This document shows positions 8,415 to 17,532 of a DNA stretch of 64,000 bases, one piece after another (position 1 is the first letter of the stretch; each line of letters begins with the position of its first letter). A program made the translations under genes and the position numbers. The notes beneath the pieces are model-generated. The model was not told where the DNA came from and did no database searches. It was given only the letters and a program-made list of their open reading frames with translations. Source of the DNA: Nocardia amikacinitolerans NBRC 108937. GTDB taxonomy: Bacteria > Actinomycetota > Actinomycetes > Mycobacteriales > Mycobacteriaceae. The DNA is taken from assembly GCF_001612615.1 (NCBI RefSeq), contig NZ_BDAU01000028.1, positions 62,001 to 126,000 on the forward strand, in the 5' to 3' direction.

Positions 8415-9554
8415 CTACAGGTACATCCCCGACTCCGGTTCGGGGGCGGTGGCGTCGAGGCGAGGTGCACCGCCTTGCAGGGCAATGAGTTCGGCGAGCG
8501 AGAAGCCGTCGTCGGGGATCGGGGCGGGGTGATCGCCGAGCCAGCGCCGCGCTTCGGTCGCGGAGAGGCGGCCGATCTCGAGCTGGGCCAGGCAGCGGCC
8601 GGGACGGGTGACGGCGGGGTGCAGGCGGGACAGGTCCTCGTTGGTGGTGATGGCGACGAGCACGTCACGGCCTTGGCCGAGCATCCCGTCGGTCAGGTTC
8701 AGCAGACGCGAAAGCCCCTGACCCGCCGAGGCTTTCGCTTCGGCACGGATGAGCTCGTCGCAGTCCTCCAGCACCAGAAGGCGCCAGCGGCGGCGCTCGT
8801 CGTCGACCTCGGTGGCGGCCGACATGAGGTACCCGGGCTGACTGAACAGCATGTCCGGGTCCAGCACGCAGTCGACCTGGCACCACGGCTGCCACGCCCT
8901 GGCCAGCGCGCGCAGCGCCGTGGTCTTTCCGGTACCGGGCGGTCCGTGCAGCAACAGCAGCCGACCGCGAATATCGTTGGGCGACAGGGCCATCAGCCGA
9001 TCCAGCGCGGCCGCGGCCGCGTCCGGGTAGTTGCGGCGGATGTCCGGCCAAACCGGTGTCTCGATGTCGCTTTGGCGTCGCCGCGGCCCCTGCTGGGGGT
9101 GCAGGTACCAGAACCCCATCTCGATGCCGTCCACCACCTCCGACGGCTCCTCGGCGTCCCGGATCGCTTCGGCCAGAACGTCGTTGGCCAGCTCGTCGGT
9201 GACGGCGGTGACCTCGACGACGGCGGAACGGTCGGCCCAACGGTCCGCGCGCAACGTCCAGCCGTCACCGACCACCAGGATCGAGCGACTGTTGTCCTCC
9301 TCGATGGCGCGGGCGATCCGCGAACCCGAGGGACGCAGCGGCGCGTCGGCGCGCACGCGTTCGAGCTGCTTCTTGCGGTAGCGACCCTGTTCGCCTTGCA
9401 CGAACGGGGTCAGCGCGAGCACGTCGAGCACATCGCGCGGCGAGTAGTACGAATCCAGTGCGACGGACCACCGCAGGCTCTCGGCCGGATCGGCCGGCCC
9501 CGGCTCGGGCCCGACCAACCGCAGTGGTTCCTTGCGTTCCAACATTCCGCCCAT
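8415..9554 (-). CDS. AAA family ATPase with N-terminal DUF5925-like region
   Basis: A 379-aa protein. The C-terminal half is an AAA module: Walker A GPPGTGKTT at about 204-212, Walker B LLVLEDCDE at about 259-267, and a sensor-like VAITTNEDLSRLHPAVTRPGR. The N-terminal 190 residues (SYYSPRDVLDVLALTPFVQG, GFWYLHPQQGPRR) resemble the actinobacterial DUF5925-ATPase architecture from memory. The role is unknown. An alternative start is M4 at 9545. It stands alone behind the terminator of the transhydrogenase operon. Confidence 0.75.
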   Translation of the reverse strand: MGGMLERKEPLRLVGPEPGPADPAESLRWSVALDSYYSPRDVLDVLALTPFVQGEQGRYRKKQLERVRADAPLRPSGSRIARAIEEDNSRSILVVGDGWTLRADRWADRSAVVEVTAVTDELANDVLAEAIRDAEEPSEVVDGIEMGFWYLHPQQGPRRRQSDIETPVWPDIRRNYPDAAAAALDRLMALSPNDIRGRLLLLHGPPGTGKTTALRALARAWQPWCQVDCVLDPDMLFSQPGYLMSAATEVDDERRRWRLLVLEDCDELIRAEAKASAGQGLSRLLNLTDGMLGQGRDVLVAITTNEDLSRLHPAVTRPGRCLAQLEIGRLSATEARRWLGDHPAPIPDDGFSLAELIALQGGAPRLDATAPEPESGMYL

Positions 9555-9609
9555 GATCGGCGCGTCGGACCGGCGCCGTCCACCGAATTAACTCCCCGCG
9601 GAAACGAAG

Positions 9610-9640
9610 CGACCCCCCGCTCCACAGGAACGGGGGGTCG
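9610..9640 (-). terminator. Rho-independent-like terminator of the pnt operon
   Basis: A perfect 10-bp inverted repeat (9610-9619 pairs with 9631-9640, CGACCCCCCG type) around an 11-nt loop lies 14 bp beyond the pntB stop. On the minus strand it is followed by CTTCGTTTC. It separates the pnt operon from the AAA ATPase gene on the same strand. Confidence 0.75.
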
Positions 9641-9653
9641 CATACCTGGTGCC

Positions 9654-11072
9654 TTACAGCGCCTTCAGTTCTTCGGTGACCGCACCGACGGACTTCTTGG
9701 CGTCGCCGAACAACATCGAGGTGGTATCGGCGTAGAACAGCGGGTTGTCGATGCCCGCGAAGCCGGAGTTCATCGAGCGCTTGAGCACGATGACGCTCTT
9801 GGCCTGGTCGACGTTGAGCACCGGCATGCCGTAGATCGGCGAGGACGAGTCCTCGCGGGCGGCCGGGTTGGTGACGTCGTTGGCGCCGATGACCAGGGCG
9901 ACATCGGTGCGGCCGAACTCGCCGTTGATGTCGTCCATTTCCTTCATCGCGTCATAGGAGACTTCGGCCTCGGCCAGCAGCACGTTCATGTGCCCGGGCA
10001 TACGACCGGCGACCGGGTGGATGGCGTATTTGACCTCCACACCCTTCTTCTCGAGCAGCTCGGCCATTTCCTTGACCGCGTGCTGAGCCTGCGCGACGGC
10101 CATGCCGTAACCGGGAACCACAATGACCTGGTTGGCATACGCCATCTGGATCGCGGCGTCCGCGGCCGAGGTGGCCTTGGCCTGCTTCTGCTCACCGCCA
10201 CCGGCGCCGGGCGCGGTGCCGCCGCCACCGAAGCCACCGGCGACGATGGCCGGGATGGAACGGTTCATGGCCTTGGCCATCAGGTTGGTCAGGATGGTGC
10301 CGGACGCGCCGACGATCATGCCCGCCACGATCATCGCGGTGTTGTTCAGAGCCAACCCGGCTGCGGCGGCCGACAGACCGGTCAACGCGTTGAGCAGCGA
10401 GATGACAACGGGCATGTCCGCGCCACCGATCGGCAGCACCACCATCAACCCGAGCACGCCGGCGAAGACCAGCAGGCCAACCATCCAGAACCACGGCGCG
10501 CCACCGTCGGCCGCGCCGATGCCGATCACCACGGCCGCGGCGATCGAACCCAGCAGCAGCAACAGGTTCAGCGGCTGCTGCAACTTGCCGAGGCCGATCG
10601 GCCGGCCGGGCAGGATCTCCTGCAGCTTGCCGAAGGCGATCAGCGAGCCCCAGAACGACACCGAACCGATGATCGCGGCGAACAGCGAACCGACGATGAT
10701 GTGCACGGTCGGCTCTTCACCGTGCTTGAAGTTGGAAAAGCCGGTGGTGTCGAGGAATTCGGCCCACGCGATGAGCGCGACCGTGCCACCGCCGACACCG
10801 TTGAACGCGGCCACCAGCTGCGGCATCGCGGTCATCTTGGTGTATTTCGCGGGCGGCACACCCAGCACCACACCGAGCACCAGACCGGCCACGATCAGAA
10901 TCCAGTTGCTGGTGTCGCGCACCGCGATCAATGTCGCGACCACGGCGATGCCCATGCCGACCGCGGCGATCCAGTTGCCGCGCACCGCGGTCTTCGGGCC
11001 GGTCAAGCCCATCAGACCATAGATGAACATCGCGAAGGCGACGATGTAGAGAACGTTGACCAGGTTGTCCAT
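9654..11072 (-). CDS. pntB: NAD(P) transhydrogenase subunit beta
   Basis: Membrane-embedded beta subunit (472 aa) of the proton-translocating transhydrogenase, which makes NADPH from NADH at the expense of proton motive force. About nine N-terminal membrane helices are followed by the NADP(H)-binding domain III (VVPGYGMAVAQAQHAVKEMA, HPVAGRMPGHMNVLLAEA, GANDVTNPAA). The start MDNLVNVLYIVAFAM at 11072 lies 4 bp after the pntAB stop. A Gly/Ala-rich linker (FGGGGTAPGAGGGEQKQA) joins the membrane and soluble parts. Confidence 0.95.
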   Translation of the reverse strand: MDNLVNVLYIVAFAMFIYGLMGLTGPKTAVRGNWIAAVGMGIAVVATLIAVRDTSNWILIVAGLVLGVVLGVPPAKYTKMTAMPQLVAAFNGVGGGTVALIAWAEFLDTTGFSNFKHGEEPTVHIIVGSLFAAIIGSVSFWGSLIAFGKLQEILPGRPIGLGKLQQPLNLLLLLGSIAAAVVIGIGAADGGAPWFWMVGLLVFAGVLGLMVVLPIGGADMPVVISLLNALTGLSAAAAGLALNNTAMIVAGMIVGASGTILTNLMAKAMNRSIPAIVAGGFGGGGTAPGAGGGEQKQAKATSAADAAIQMAYANQVIVVPGYGMAVAQAQHAVKEMAELLEKKGVEVKYAIHPVAGRMPGHMNVLLAEAEVSYDAMKEMDDINGEFGRTDVALVIGANDVTNPAAREDSSSPIYGMPVLNVDQAKSVIVLKRSMNSGFAGIDNPLFYADTTSMLFGDAKKSVGAVTEELKAL

Positions 11073-11076
11073 AGCT

Positions 11077-11391
11077 TTACTCGCCCGCCTTCTCAGCGAC
11101 CGGCTTCTTGGCCTTGAACATGCCCAGCATCCGGTCGGTGACCACGAAACCACCGATCACGTTCAAGGTTCCGAAGACCACGGCAACGAACAGAATGATC
11201 TGGATGCCGATCGAAGGGTTCTCCACCCGGCCCAGGGTGACCAGCGCACCGAGCACCACGATGCCGTGAATGGCGTTGGTACCCGACATCAATGGCGTGT
11301 GCAGGGTGTTGGGGACCTTGGAGATGACGGCGAAACCGACGAACCCGGACAGCACCAGGATCGCGATGTTCGCCAGGAGTTCGGTATACAT
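11077..11391 (-). CDS. pntAB: NAD(P) transhydrogenase alpha subunit, membrane part
   Basis: 104-aa protein with about three to four membrane helices, corresponding to the C-terminal membrane domain of E. coli PntA. In actinobacteria and some alphaproteobacteria the alpha subunit is split into PntAA (soluble) and PntAB (membrane). The start codon overlaps the pntAA stop by one base (TGATG), so the stoichiometry is likely coupled. The motif LHTPLMSGTNAIHGIVVLG is characteristic. Confidence 0.95.
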   Translation of the reverse strand: MYTELLANIAILVLSGFVGFAVISKVPNTLHTPLMSGTNAIHGIVVLGALVTLGRVENPSIGIQIILFVAVVFGTLNVIGGFVVTDRMLGMFKAKKPVAEKAGE

Positions 11392-12506
11392 CAGTTCACC
11401 TCACGAGTGACGCAGGAGTCCGCGAGAACCTGATCCTCGAAGTCGGGGGCGACCTTGCCGTCGACGAGCATCAGTTCCAGCAGGGCCGCGATGTTCTTGG
11501 AGTACAGCTCGCTGGCGTGCTCCGGCATGGTCGCGGGCAGGTTCAGCGGCGAAGCGATGGTGACGCCGTGCTTGACCACGGTCTGTCCCGGCTCGGTCAG
11601 CTCGCAGTTGCCGCCGGTCTCACCGGCCAGGTCCACGATCACGCTGCCCGGCTTCATGCCCTCGACCGCGGCGGCGGTCACCAGCCGCGGCGCGGGACGA
11701 CCCGGCACCAACGCCGTGGTGATCACCACGTCGAAGCCCTTGATCGCGTCCTCGAGCGCCTGCTGCTGCTTGGCCTTCTCTTCGTCGGTGAGCTCACGCG
11801 CGTAACCGCCCTCGCCCGCGGCGTCGATGCCGAGGTCCAGCCACTGCGCACCGACCGAACGCACCTGATCGGCGACCTCGGGACGCACGTCGTAGCCGGT
11901 GGTGCGGCCACCGAGTCGCTTGGCCGTCGCCAGCGCCTGAAGACCCGCGACACCCACGCCGAGCACCAGCACGGTCGCGGGCTTCACCGTGCCCGCCGCG
12001 GTGGTCAGCATCGGGAAGAAGCGGGTCGACTCCGAAGCCGCCAGCAGCACCGCCTTGTATCCGGCGACATTCGCCTGCGAGGACAGCGCGTCCATCACCT
12101 GCGCGCGCGAGATACGCGGAATCGCCTCGACCGCGAAGGCCTGCACACCGGCCGACTTCAGCGCCGCGATCTGGTTCTCGGCATTGCGCGGGGCAAGGAA
12201 TCCGATCAGCGTCTGCCCGCCGGACAGCTTGGCCACCTCGGCGTCACTCGGCGGCGCCACCTTCACGACCACCTCGGCCGACCACGGATCGCCGATGGTC
12301 GCACCGGCCTCCACGTAGGCCTCGTCGGGAATGAGCGCACCCAGTCCGGCGCCGGCTTCCACGACCACCTCGACGCCCTGCTTCAGCAGCGCCGGAATGA
12401 TCTTCGGCACCAATGCGACACGCCGCTCGCCCGCGTTGGACTCGCGAACGACTCCGACACGCGCTCCGCGCGGCGACGAGTCGCCAACGTTTTGCGTTGT
12501 CTCCAC
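11391..12506 (-). CDS. pntAA: NAD(P) transhydrogenase alpha subunit, NAD-binding part
   Basis: 371-aa soluble domain I that binds NAD(H). The Rossmann motif is VLGVGVAGLQALATAKRLGG, and RVGVVRESNAGERRVALVP opens the alanine dehydrogenase/PNT N-terminal domain. GTG at 12506 is preceded by AAGGAAG with 9-bp spacing. First gene of pntAA-pntAB-pntB. A TTACT-N4-AGTAA palindrome 57 bp upstream may be an operator. Together the three genes supply NADPH, relevant for mycolate and lipid synthesis. Confidence 0.95.
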   Translation of the reverse strand: METTQNVGDSSPRGARVGVVRESNAGERRVALVPKIIPALLKQGVEVVVEAGAGLGALIPDEAYVEAGATIGDPWSAEVVVKVAPPSDAEVAKLSGGQTLIGFLAPRNAENQIAALKSAGVQAFAVEAIPRISRAQVMDALSSQANVAGYKAVLLAASESTRFFPMLTTAAGTVKPATVLVLGVGVAGLQALATAKRLGGRTTGYDVRPEVADQVRSVGAQWLDLGIDAAGEGGYARELTDEEKAKQQQALEDAIKGFDVVITTALVPGRPAPRLVTAAAVEGMKPGSVIVDLAGETGGNCELTEPGQTVVKHGVTIASPLNLPATMPEHASELYSKNIAALLELMLVDGKVAPDFEDQVLADSCVTREVN

Positions 12507-12562
12507 TTGTCAGACTTCCTTCTCGTGCTGGCTGTTGGCCACCGACCGATGTCCGGACGAAG

Positions 12563-12576
12563 TTACTTTCGAGTAA
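12563..12576. promoter_or_regulatory. Palindrome TTACT-N4-AGTAA in the pntAA upstream region
   Basis: Five-bp arms with a 4-bp centre, 57 bp upstream of the pntAA start. The size and symmetry fit a TetR-type operator. The rest of the 405-bp gap between pntAA and the HIT gene (12507-12911) shows no gene; it holds the divergent promoters, with TATGGT at 12900-12905 just before the HIT start. Confidence 0.4.
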
Positions 12577-12911
12577 GTTCGCCAAAAATCCTCGCAACTG
12601 TACCCGGCTCGCCGTGAGCGTAGCTGAGATGCCCGTCACAGGACGTGGTCGGATTCCGCCCATATGCCGGATTCGCACCGCCGCGACGCGCCGTGTCGTT
12701 GCCTCCGTTCTCCCTGCATCGACGCGAAAAGTTCGACTTCGATGGTCGTCCGCGCAGGTGAGGGCCACAAGATCGAACCTTCCGGTTCGTTGCTTACCCG
12801 GACGTCAGCTAACTGGTCAGACGCTCGAGACCGCGGCCGAGAGTGACGGGGGTCATGCTCCGCGGGGGCTTCGGGGTGTTCCGCGCCACTCGTACGCCGT
12901 ATGGTCGCGGT

Positions 12912-13385
12912 GTGAACGACTGCGTCTTCTGCCGCATCGTGGCGGGTGAAGCTCCGGCTACCAAGGTCTACGAGGACGAACTGCTGTGCGCGTTCCTCGA
13001 TATCCGCCCGATCGCGCGCGGCCACACGCTGGTCGTGCCGAAGCGGCACGCGGCGGAACTGGAGGACCTCGACGCCGATCTCGGCGCGGAACTCTTCCGC
13101 GCCGGGCACCGGATCGCGCTGGCCATGCGACGCAGCAGTCTCGTCGCCGACGGCGCGAACCTGGTGATGAACGACGGCAAGGCCGCGTTCCAAACCGTCG
13201 CGCACGTCCACTTGCACGTCGTCCCGCGCAGGCACGGTGACAAGCTCAGCTTCGCCAAAGGCTTCCTGCTGCGTAGACCGAACGATCCGGAGGGCACCGC
13301 CGCCGCCATCCGGGCGGGGCTCGCGACGCTGGCACGCCAGGACGACACCGAGGACGTGGGCACCGAGGAAGGAACGCAGGCATGA
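12912..13385 (+). CDS. HIT family protein (histidine triad nucleotide hydrolase)
   Basis: 157-aa HIT protein. It starts NDCVFCRIVAGEAPATKVYE and has the catalytic triad HVHLHVVPR near residue 100, so it should hydrolyse nucleoside phosphoramidates or dinucleoside polyphosphates. The GTG at 12912 is chosen over ATGs upstream because the family begins here and TATGGT lies 6 bp before it (leaderless). The stop overlaps the next start by 4 bp. Confidence 0.9.
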   Translation: MNDCVFCRIVAGEAPATKVYEDELLCAFLDIRPIARGHTLVVPKRHAAELEDLDADLGAELFRAGHRIALAMRRSSLVADGANLVMNDGKAAFQTVAHVHLHVVPRRHGDKLSFAKGFLLRRPNDPEGTAAAIRAGLATLARQDDTEDVGTEEGTQA

Positions 13386-14221
13386 TCGACCAGACGTTGG
13401 ACCGCACCGAGCTGACCGCGCTGCTGACCGAGCAGTGGGAGGCCATCGCGGCGCTGGTCGCCGACTTGGACGAAAACCGCTGGCGCACACCGTCGAAGCT
13501 GCCCGGCTGGACCGTGTTCGACATCGTCGCGCACGTGGTCGGCACCGAATCGTGGCTGCTCGGCGAGAAGCCGCCGCCGCACGATCCGATGCGCGAGAAG
13601 ACCGACGTCCGTTCGCTGCCTTACGTCCGCAACGAGACGGCGGTGCTCAACGAGATCTGGGTCGACCGCCTGCGCCCGATGCCAGGCGCGCGGCTGCTCG
13701 AGCTGTTCCGCGAGGTGATAGACCGACGGCGCAAGGCGCTGACCGAGATGGACGACGCCGAATGGACGACGCCGACGGTCTCCCCGATCGGCCAGGTTCC
13801 CTACGGCCGGTTCATGCGGGTGCGGCTGTTCGACTGCTGGATGCACGAACTCGACATCGCCGACGCGCTGGACGTGCGGGTCGACGAGGGCGGCAGGCGC
13901 GGCGAGCTGGCGTTCGCCGAGTTCGCCGGATCGCTGCCGCGGGTCGTCGCCAAGCTCGGCAAGGCGCCCGCCGGGTCGCGGATCACCTTCACGCTGACCG
14001 GCGCGCTACCGCGGACCCTGCGCATCGCGGTGGACGAGCGCGCCGCCTTCGTCGACTCGTTCGACGGTCCGGCCGACGTCGAGATCACCATGGACTCGGG
14101 GCTTTTCGTGCGGCTGGGCGGTGGTCGGCGCAACGCGGCCGAGCACCTCGACGAGATCACCGTCGCGGGCAACGAAGAGCTGGGTGTCCGTGTGGTTCGC
14201 CACCTCGCGTTCACCCTCTGA
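13382..14221 (+). CDS. Maleylpyruvate isomerase family mycothiol-dependent enzyme
   Basis: 279 aa. The N-terminal DinB/MDMPI fold (LTEQWEAIAALVADLDENRW, LPGWTVFDIVAHVVGTE) has the metal-binding His of AHVVG and the HELDIADAL motif near residue 155. A C-terminal SCP2-like domain follows (FTLTGALPRTLRIAVDER). The family includes mycothiol-dependent maleylpyruvate isomerase and other metal-dependent thiol transferases, and mycothiol is the actinobacterial thiol. The actual substrate is unknown. Overlaps the HIT gene (ATGA) and is followed 4 bp later by a peptidase E gene, making a three-gene operon. Confidence 0.8.
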   Translation: MIDQTLDRTELTALLTEQWEAIAALVADLDENRWRTPSKLPGWTVFDIVAHVVGTESWLLGEKPPPHDPMREKTDVRSLPYVRNETAVLNEIWVDRLRPMPGARLLELFREVIDRRRKALTEMDDAEWTTPTVSPIGQVPYGRFMRVRLFDCWMHELDIADALDVRVDEGGRRGELAFAEFAGSLPRVVAKLGKAPAGSRITFTLTGALPRTLRIAVDERAAFVDSFDGPADVEITMDSGLFVRLGGGRRNAAEHLDEITVAGNEELGVRVVRHLAFTL

Positions 14222-14225
14222 GCCG

Positions 14226-14864
14226 GTGCGACTCTTCCTGTCCAGCTACCGATTCGGCAAGCATCAGGACCGGCTCGCCGAGCTGGTCGGTGCGCCGGGC
14301 CGGGTCGCCGTGATTCCCAACGCGTGCGACGCCTGGCCGGACATGTGGGCGTCGGCGGTGACCAGCGATCTGGTTCCGTTGCGCAAGCTCGGGTATGCGC
14401 CGGAGGTGCTGGATCTGCGCGATTACGTCGGGCGCGCAACGGAATTGGAGCATCGGCTCGCCGAGTTCCCGCTGATCTGGGTGCGCGGCGGCAACACCTT
14501 CGTACTACGCGCCCAATTCGCCCGCAGCGGAGCGGATCTCGCACTGACGCGGCTGCTCGAAGCCGACGCGCTCGTCTACGCCGGGTACAGCGCGGGCGCT
14601 TGCCTGCTGACGCCGGACCTGCACGGACTGGAGTCCGCGGACGATCCCGCCGAGGTGGAACCTGTGTGCGGGGTCGAACCGCGTTGGGACGGGCTGGGTT
14701 TGGTCGACCACCGGATCGTCCCGCACGTCGACTCCCCCACCGACCCGGAAGGGTTCGGCAACCGGCTCGCGGCCCAGTACCGCGCCGCCGGGATCCCCCA
14801 CTGGGCGCTCACCGACGACCAAGTGGTCGTCGTCGACGGCGCCGCACCCGAACTCCTGCGCTGA
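14226..14864 (+). CDS. Peptidase E-like serine peptidase (family S51)
   Basis: 212 aa. The nucleophile elbow YAGYSAGACLL (Ser near residue 121) and VRGGNTFVLRAQF match Asp-dipeptidase/cyanophycinase-type S51 enzymes; a His in DHRIVPHVDSP may complete the triad. GTG at 14226 lies 4 bp after the preceding stop. Last gene of the HIT-MDMPI-peptidase operon, followed by a bidirectional hairpin. Confidence 0.85.
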   Translation: MRLFLSSYRFGKHQDRLAELVGAPGRVAVIPNACDAWPDMWASAVTSDLVPLRKLGYAPEVLDLRDYVGRATELEHRLAEFPLIWVRGGNTFVLRAQFARSGADLALTRLLEADALVYAGYSAGACLLTPDLHGLESADDPAEVEPVCGVEPRWDGLGLVDHRIVPHVDSPTDPEGFGNRLAAQYRAAGIPHWALTDDQVVVVDGAAPELLR

Positions 14865-14948
14865 CATTCGCACCCCGACCGGCAGAGAACGACACCGACC
14901 GCACTCGCTACCCCCAGCACGAGTTCGGTTGCTTCCACACATCTTTCA

Positions 14949-14983
14949 TACGCCTCACATAGTCGGTGCCTATGTGAGGCGTA
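14949..14983. terminator. Bidirectional hairpin terminator between convergent genes
   Basis: Perfect 14-bp inverted repeat (14949-14962 with 14970-14983; arm ends CCTCACATAG) around a 7-nt loop. It can be extended by TTC/GAA after one mismatch. It lies midway between the peptidase E stop and the GtrA stop. Confidence 0.7.
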
Positions 14984-15003
14984 CGAACGGTATGTGGGAG
15001 CGG

Positions 15004-15492
15004 TCAGATCGCGTCGGCGGGGCGTGTGCGGAAGACGATCCAGCGCATGGCGGCATACATATAGATGGCCTCGCAGGCGCCCGCGAGTAGGCGGGAGAGG
15101 TGGTATTCGAGGCCGAGCGCGGTGAGTCCGCCGCCGACGCCGAGGATGAAGGCCAGGTAGTTGATCACGACGACCACGACGTACACCGCGGCCTGTCTGC
15201 CGACGGGCGCGTGGGAGTGGAAGTTGAAGGTGCGGTTGAGGACGAAGGCGAGTCCGAACGCGCAGATGTAGCCCAGCGTGATCGAGACCGGCACCGGCCA
15301 GTTCCACCAGCCGTGAAAGATGGTGAGCAGTACCAGGTCGACGCCGAAGGTGAAGCTGTTGATCAGTGCGAAGCCGAGGAACGTCGGCGGGACGATCCGG
15401 TCCAATCCCAGGGGCAGCCGCGCGACGACGAGCTCACACCAGCGGGTGAACCGGTCGGCGAGGGAGTCGGCGGTGACGGCCAGATCGTGCAC
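15004..15492 (-). CDS. GtrA family membrane protein
   Basis: About 162 aa from the GTG at 15492 (a longer reading to 15540 is less likely). It has four hydrophobic segments, with LGFALINSFTFGVDLVLLTI first and FGLAFVLNRTFNFHS in the loop typical of GtrA. GtrA proteins are implicated in moving polyprenyl-phosphate-linked sugars across the membrane for cell-envelope glycosylation. A second member of the family lies at 38.1 kb. Confidence 0.82.
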   Translation of the reverse strand: MHDLAVTADSLADRFTRWCELVVARLPLGLDRIVPPTFLGFALINSFTFGVDLVLLTIFHGWWNWPVPVSITLGYICAFGLAFVLNRTFNFHSHAPVGRQAAVYVVVVVINYLAFILGVGGGLTALGLEYHLSRLLAGACEAIYMYAAMRWIVFRTRPADAI

Positions 15493-15561
15493 GCGGCCAG
15501 AATGGCAGCGGCAGGTGTCCGCGAGGTGAGCTGTTGGCAAACGTCCGCCGGGTTGCCCCGC

Positions 15562-15873
15562 TCAGCCGATCTGTCCGAGGGGTTCGGGGCGGTCCAGGCT
15601 GGACCAGGCCATCAGCCAGCGGCGGCGGGTGACGTCGTCGGCGTCGGCGAGGAGGGCGTCCAGCAGGAGCATGGGGTCGCGGCGCCATTGGTCGGCGATC
15701 GTCGCCAGCGCTTCCTTGTCGAAGAGGCCCGAGCGGTCGAGGGCGGTGAGCCAGGTACCGAACTCGCCCGCGTGGATGCCGCGCAGCGCCTCCAGATCCA
15801 CGGCGCCGTCGGCGAACTCGTCGGCGAACAGCGCGCCGATGAGCTCCCGGTAGTCCGGTGATTCGACCCGCAT
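15562..15873 (-). CDS. Hypothetical protein, 103 aa
   Basis: Small acidic soluble protein, starting MRVESPDYRELIGALFADEF and ending SSLDRPEPLGQIG, with no motif I recognise. GGAGGG 8 bp before the ATG and strong third-position GC support a real gene. It lies about 70 bp upstream of the GtrA gene on the same strand and could be cotranscribed with it. Confidence 0.6.
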   Translation of the reverse strand: MRVESPDYRELIGALFADEFADGAVDLEALRGIHAGEFGTWLTALDRSGLFDKEALATIADQWRRDPMLLLDALLADADDVTRRRWLMAWSSLDRPEPLGQIG

Positions 15874-16087
15874 GCCGTCAACCCTCCGAATGTGTGGCAG
15901 GTCCCCGGAATGGTCGAACGATCCGTCGGCCGCGCGCGTCCACCGTCACGACGACGGCCGATCCACGCACGGCGAGCCCCTGCACCCGGCATTCTTGCCC
16001 GGCGCGCCAGGAATTACCAGCCCGGAAACAACGGCCGCCCGCGCTTTCGACAGCTTCCGCGCTCTCCCCGCACTACTGTGAACAACC

Positions 16088-17446
16088 GTGGACCTGCATG
16101 AACTCGTCGCCGCACTGCCCGAGGGCGCGGTGCTCACCGACCCCGATTTGCTGATCGGCTACCGGCAGGACTGGGCGCGCGATCCCGGGGCAGGAACGCC
16201 CGCGGCGGTCGTCCGCGCGACCTGCACCGCGGATGTTGCGGCGACGTTGCGTTGGGCGCACGCCCACCGGGTGCCGGTGGTTCCGCGCGGCGCGGGATCC
16301 GGGCTCTCGGGGGGCGCCACGGCGGTGGACGGCGGGATCGTGCTGAGCACCGAGCGGATGCGGGCGATCACCGTCGACCCGATCACCCGGACCGCGGTCG
16401 CGCAGCCCGGCCTGTTGAACGCGGAGGTCAAGCGGGCGGTCGCCGAGCACGGGCTCTGGTACCCGCCGGACCCGTCGTCCTTCGAGATGTGCTCGATCGG
16501 CGGCAACGCGGCGACCAACGCGGGCGGGCTGTGCTGCGTGAAATACGGGGTCACCACCGACTACGTGCTCGGCATGGAAGTGGTGCTCGCCGACGGAACC
16601 GCGGTGCGGCTCGGCGGCCCCCGCCTGAAGGACTCCGCCGGGCTCTCGCTCACCAAGCTGTTCGTCGGCAGCGAGGGCACGCTCGGCGTGATCACCGAAC
16701 TGACCCTGCGCCTGCTGCCCGCCCAGCCGGTGCAGAGCACCGTGGTCGCCAGCTTCGCCTCGCTCACCGCCGCCACCGAGGCCATCCTCGGCATCACCGG
16801 CACGCTGCGGCCGTCCATGCTCGAGTTCATGGACTCCATCGCCATCAACGCCGTCGAGGACGAGATGCGGATGGGGTTGGACCGCGCCGCCGCCGCGCTG
16901 CTGGTCGCCAGGTCCGACGCGCCGGGCGAATTCGCCGCGCGCGAGGCCCAGATCATGGTCGAGGCCTGCGAAAAGGCCGGAGCCACCGAGGTTTTCCACA
17001 CCGAGGACGCCGAGGAAGGTGAGGCGTTCACCGCGGCGCGGCGTTTCGCGATTCCCGCCGTGGAACGGCTCGGGCCGCTGCTGCTCGAGGACGTCGGGGT
17101 GCCGCTGCCGCGCCTCGGTGATCTGGTCACCGGCATCGCCGCCATCGCCGAACGCAATGACGTGACCGTCTCGGTGATCGCGCACGCGGGCGACGGCAAC
17201 ACCCACCCGCTGATCGTGCACGACCCCGCCGACGCCGACAACACCGCCCGCGCGCACCGCGCCTTCGGCGAGATCATGGACCTGGCCATCACCCTCGGCG
17301 GCACCATCACCGGCGAACACGGCGTCGGCAGGCTCAAGAAGGACTGGCTGCCCGATCAACTCGGTCCGGACGTGATGGCGCTGACGCGGCGCATCAAGGA
17401 CGCGCTCGACCCGCACGGCATCCTCAACCCCGGCGCGATCCTCTGA
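16088..17446 (+). CDS. FAD-linked oxidase, glycolate oxidase GlcD / D-lactate dehydrogenase type
   Basis: 452-aa VAO-family flavoprotein. The N-terminal FAD_binding_4 domain has the pyrophosphate loop PRGAGSGLSGGATAVDGGIV. The C-terminal FAD-oxidase domain has HAGDGNTHPLIVHDP and ends TGEHGVGRLKKDWL. Such enzymes oxidise 2-hydroxyacids such as glycolate or D-lactate; the exact substrate is open. The GTG start at 16088 has TACTGT 8 bp upstream and no ribosome binding site. No GlcE/GlcF genes are nearby, which argues for a single-subunit enzyme. Confidence 0.87.
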   Translation: MDLHELVAALPEGAVLTDPDLLIGYRQDWARDPGAGTPAAVVRATCTADVAATLRWAHAHRVPVVPRGAGSGLSGGATAVDGGIVLSTERMRAITVDPITRTAVAQPGLLNAEVKRAVAEHGLWYPPDPSSFEMCSIGGNAATNAGGLCCVKYGVTTDYVLGMEVVLADGTAVRLGGPRLKDSAGLSLTKLFVGSEGTLGVITELTLRLLPAQPVQSTVVASFASLTAATEAILGITGTLRPSMLEFMDSIAINAVEDEMRMGLDRAAAALLVARSDAPGEFAAREAQIMVEACEKAGATEVFHTEDAEEGEAFTAARRFAIPAVERLGPLLLEDVGVPLPRLGDLVTGIAAIAERNDVTVSVIAHAGDGNTHPLIVHDPADADNTARAHRAFGEIMDLAITLGGTITGEHGVGRLKKDWLPDQLGPDVMALTRRIKDALDPHGILNPGAIL

Positions 17447-17532
17447 CGGACGGTCGCGCGGCGGGCGGCTTATACACTCGGCACACCCGACCGGGCCGGA
17501 ACATTCCCGCGCATGAAGGAGTTGGCACCACC

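Noticed and set aside
7608..11117. 1,169-residue open frame on the plus strand
   Set aside because: Arg/His/Asp/Gly-rich shadow opposite the MFS, AAA and pntB genes, without any domain.
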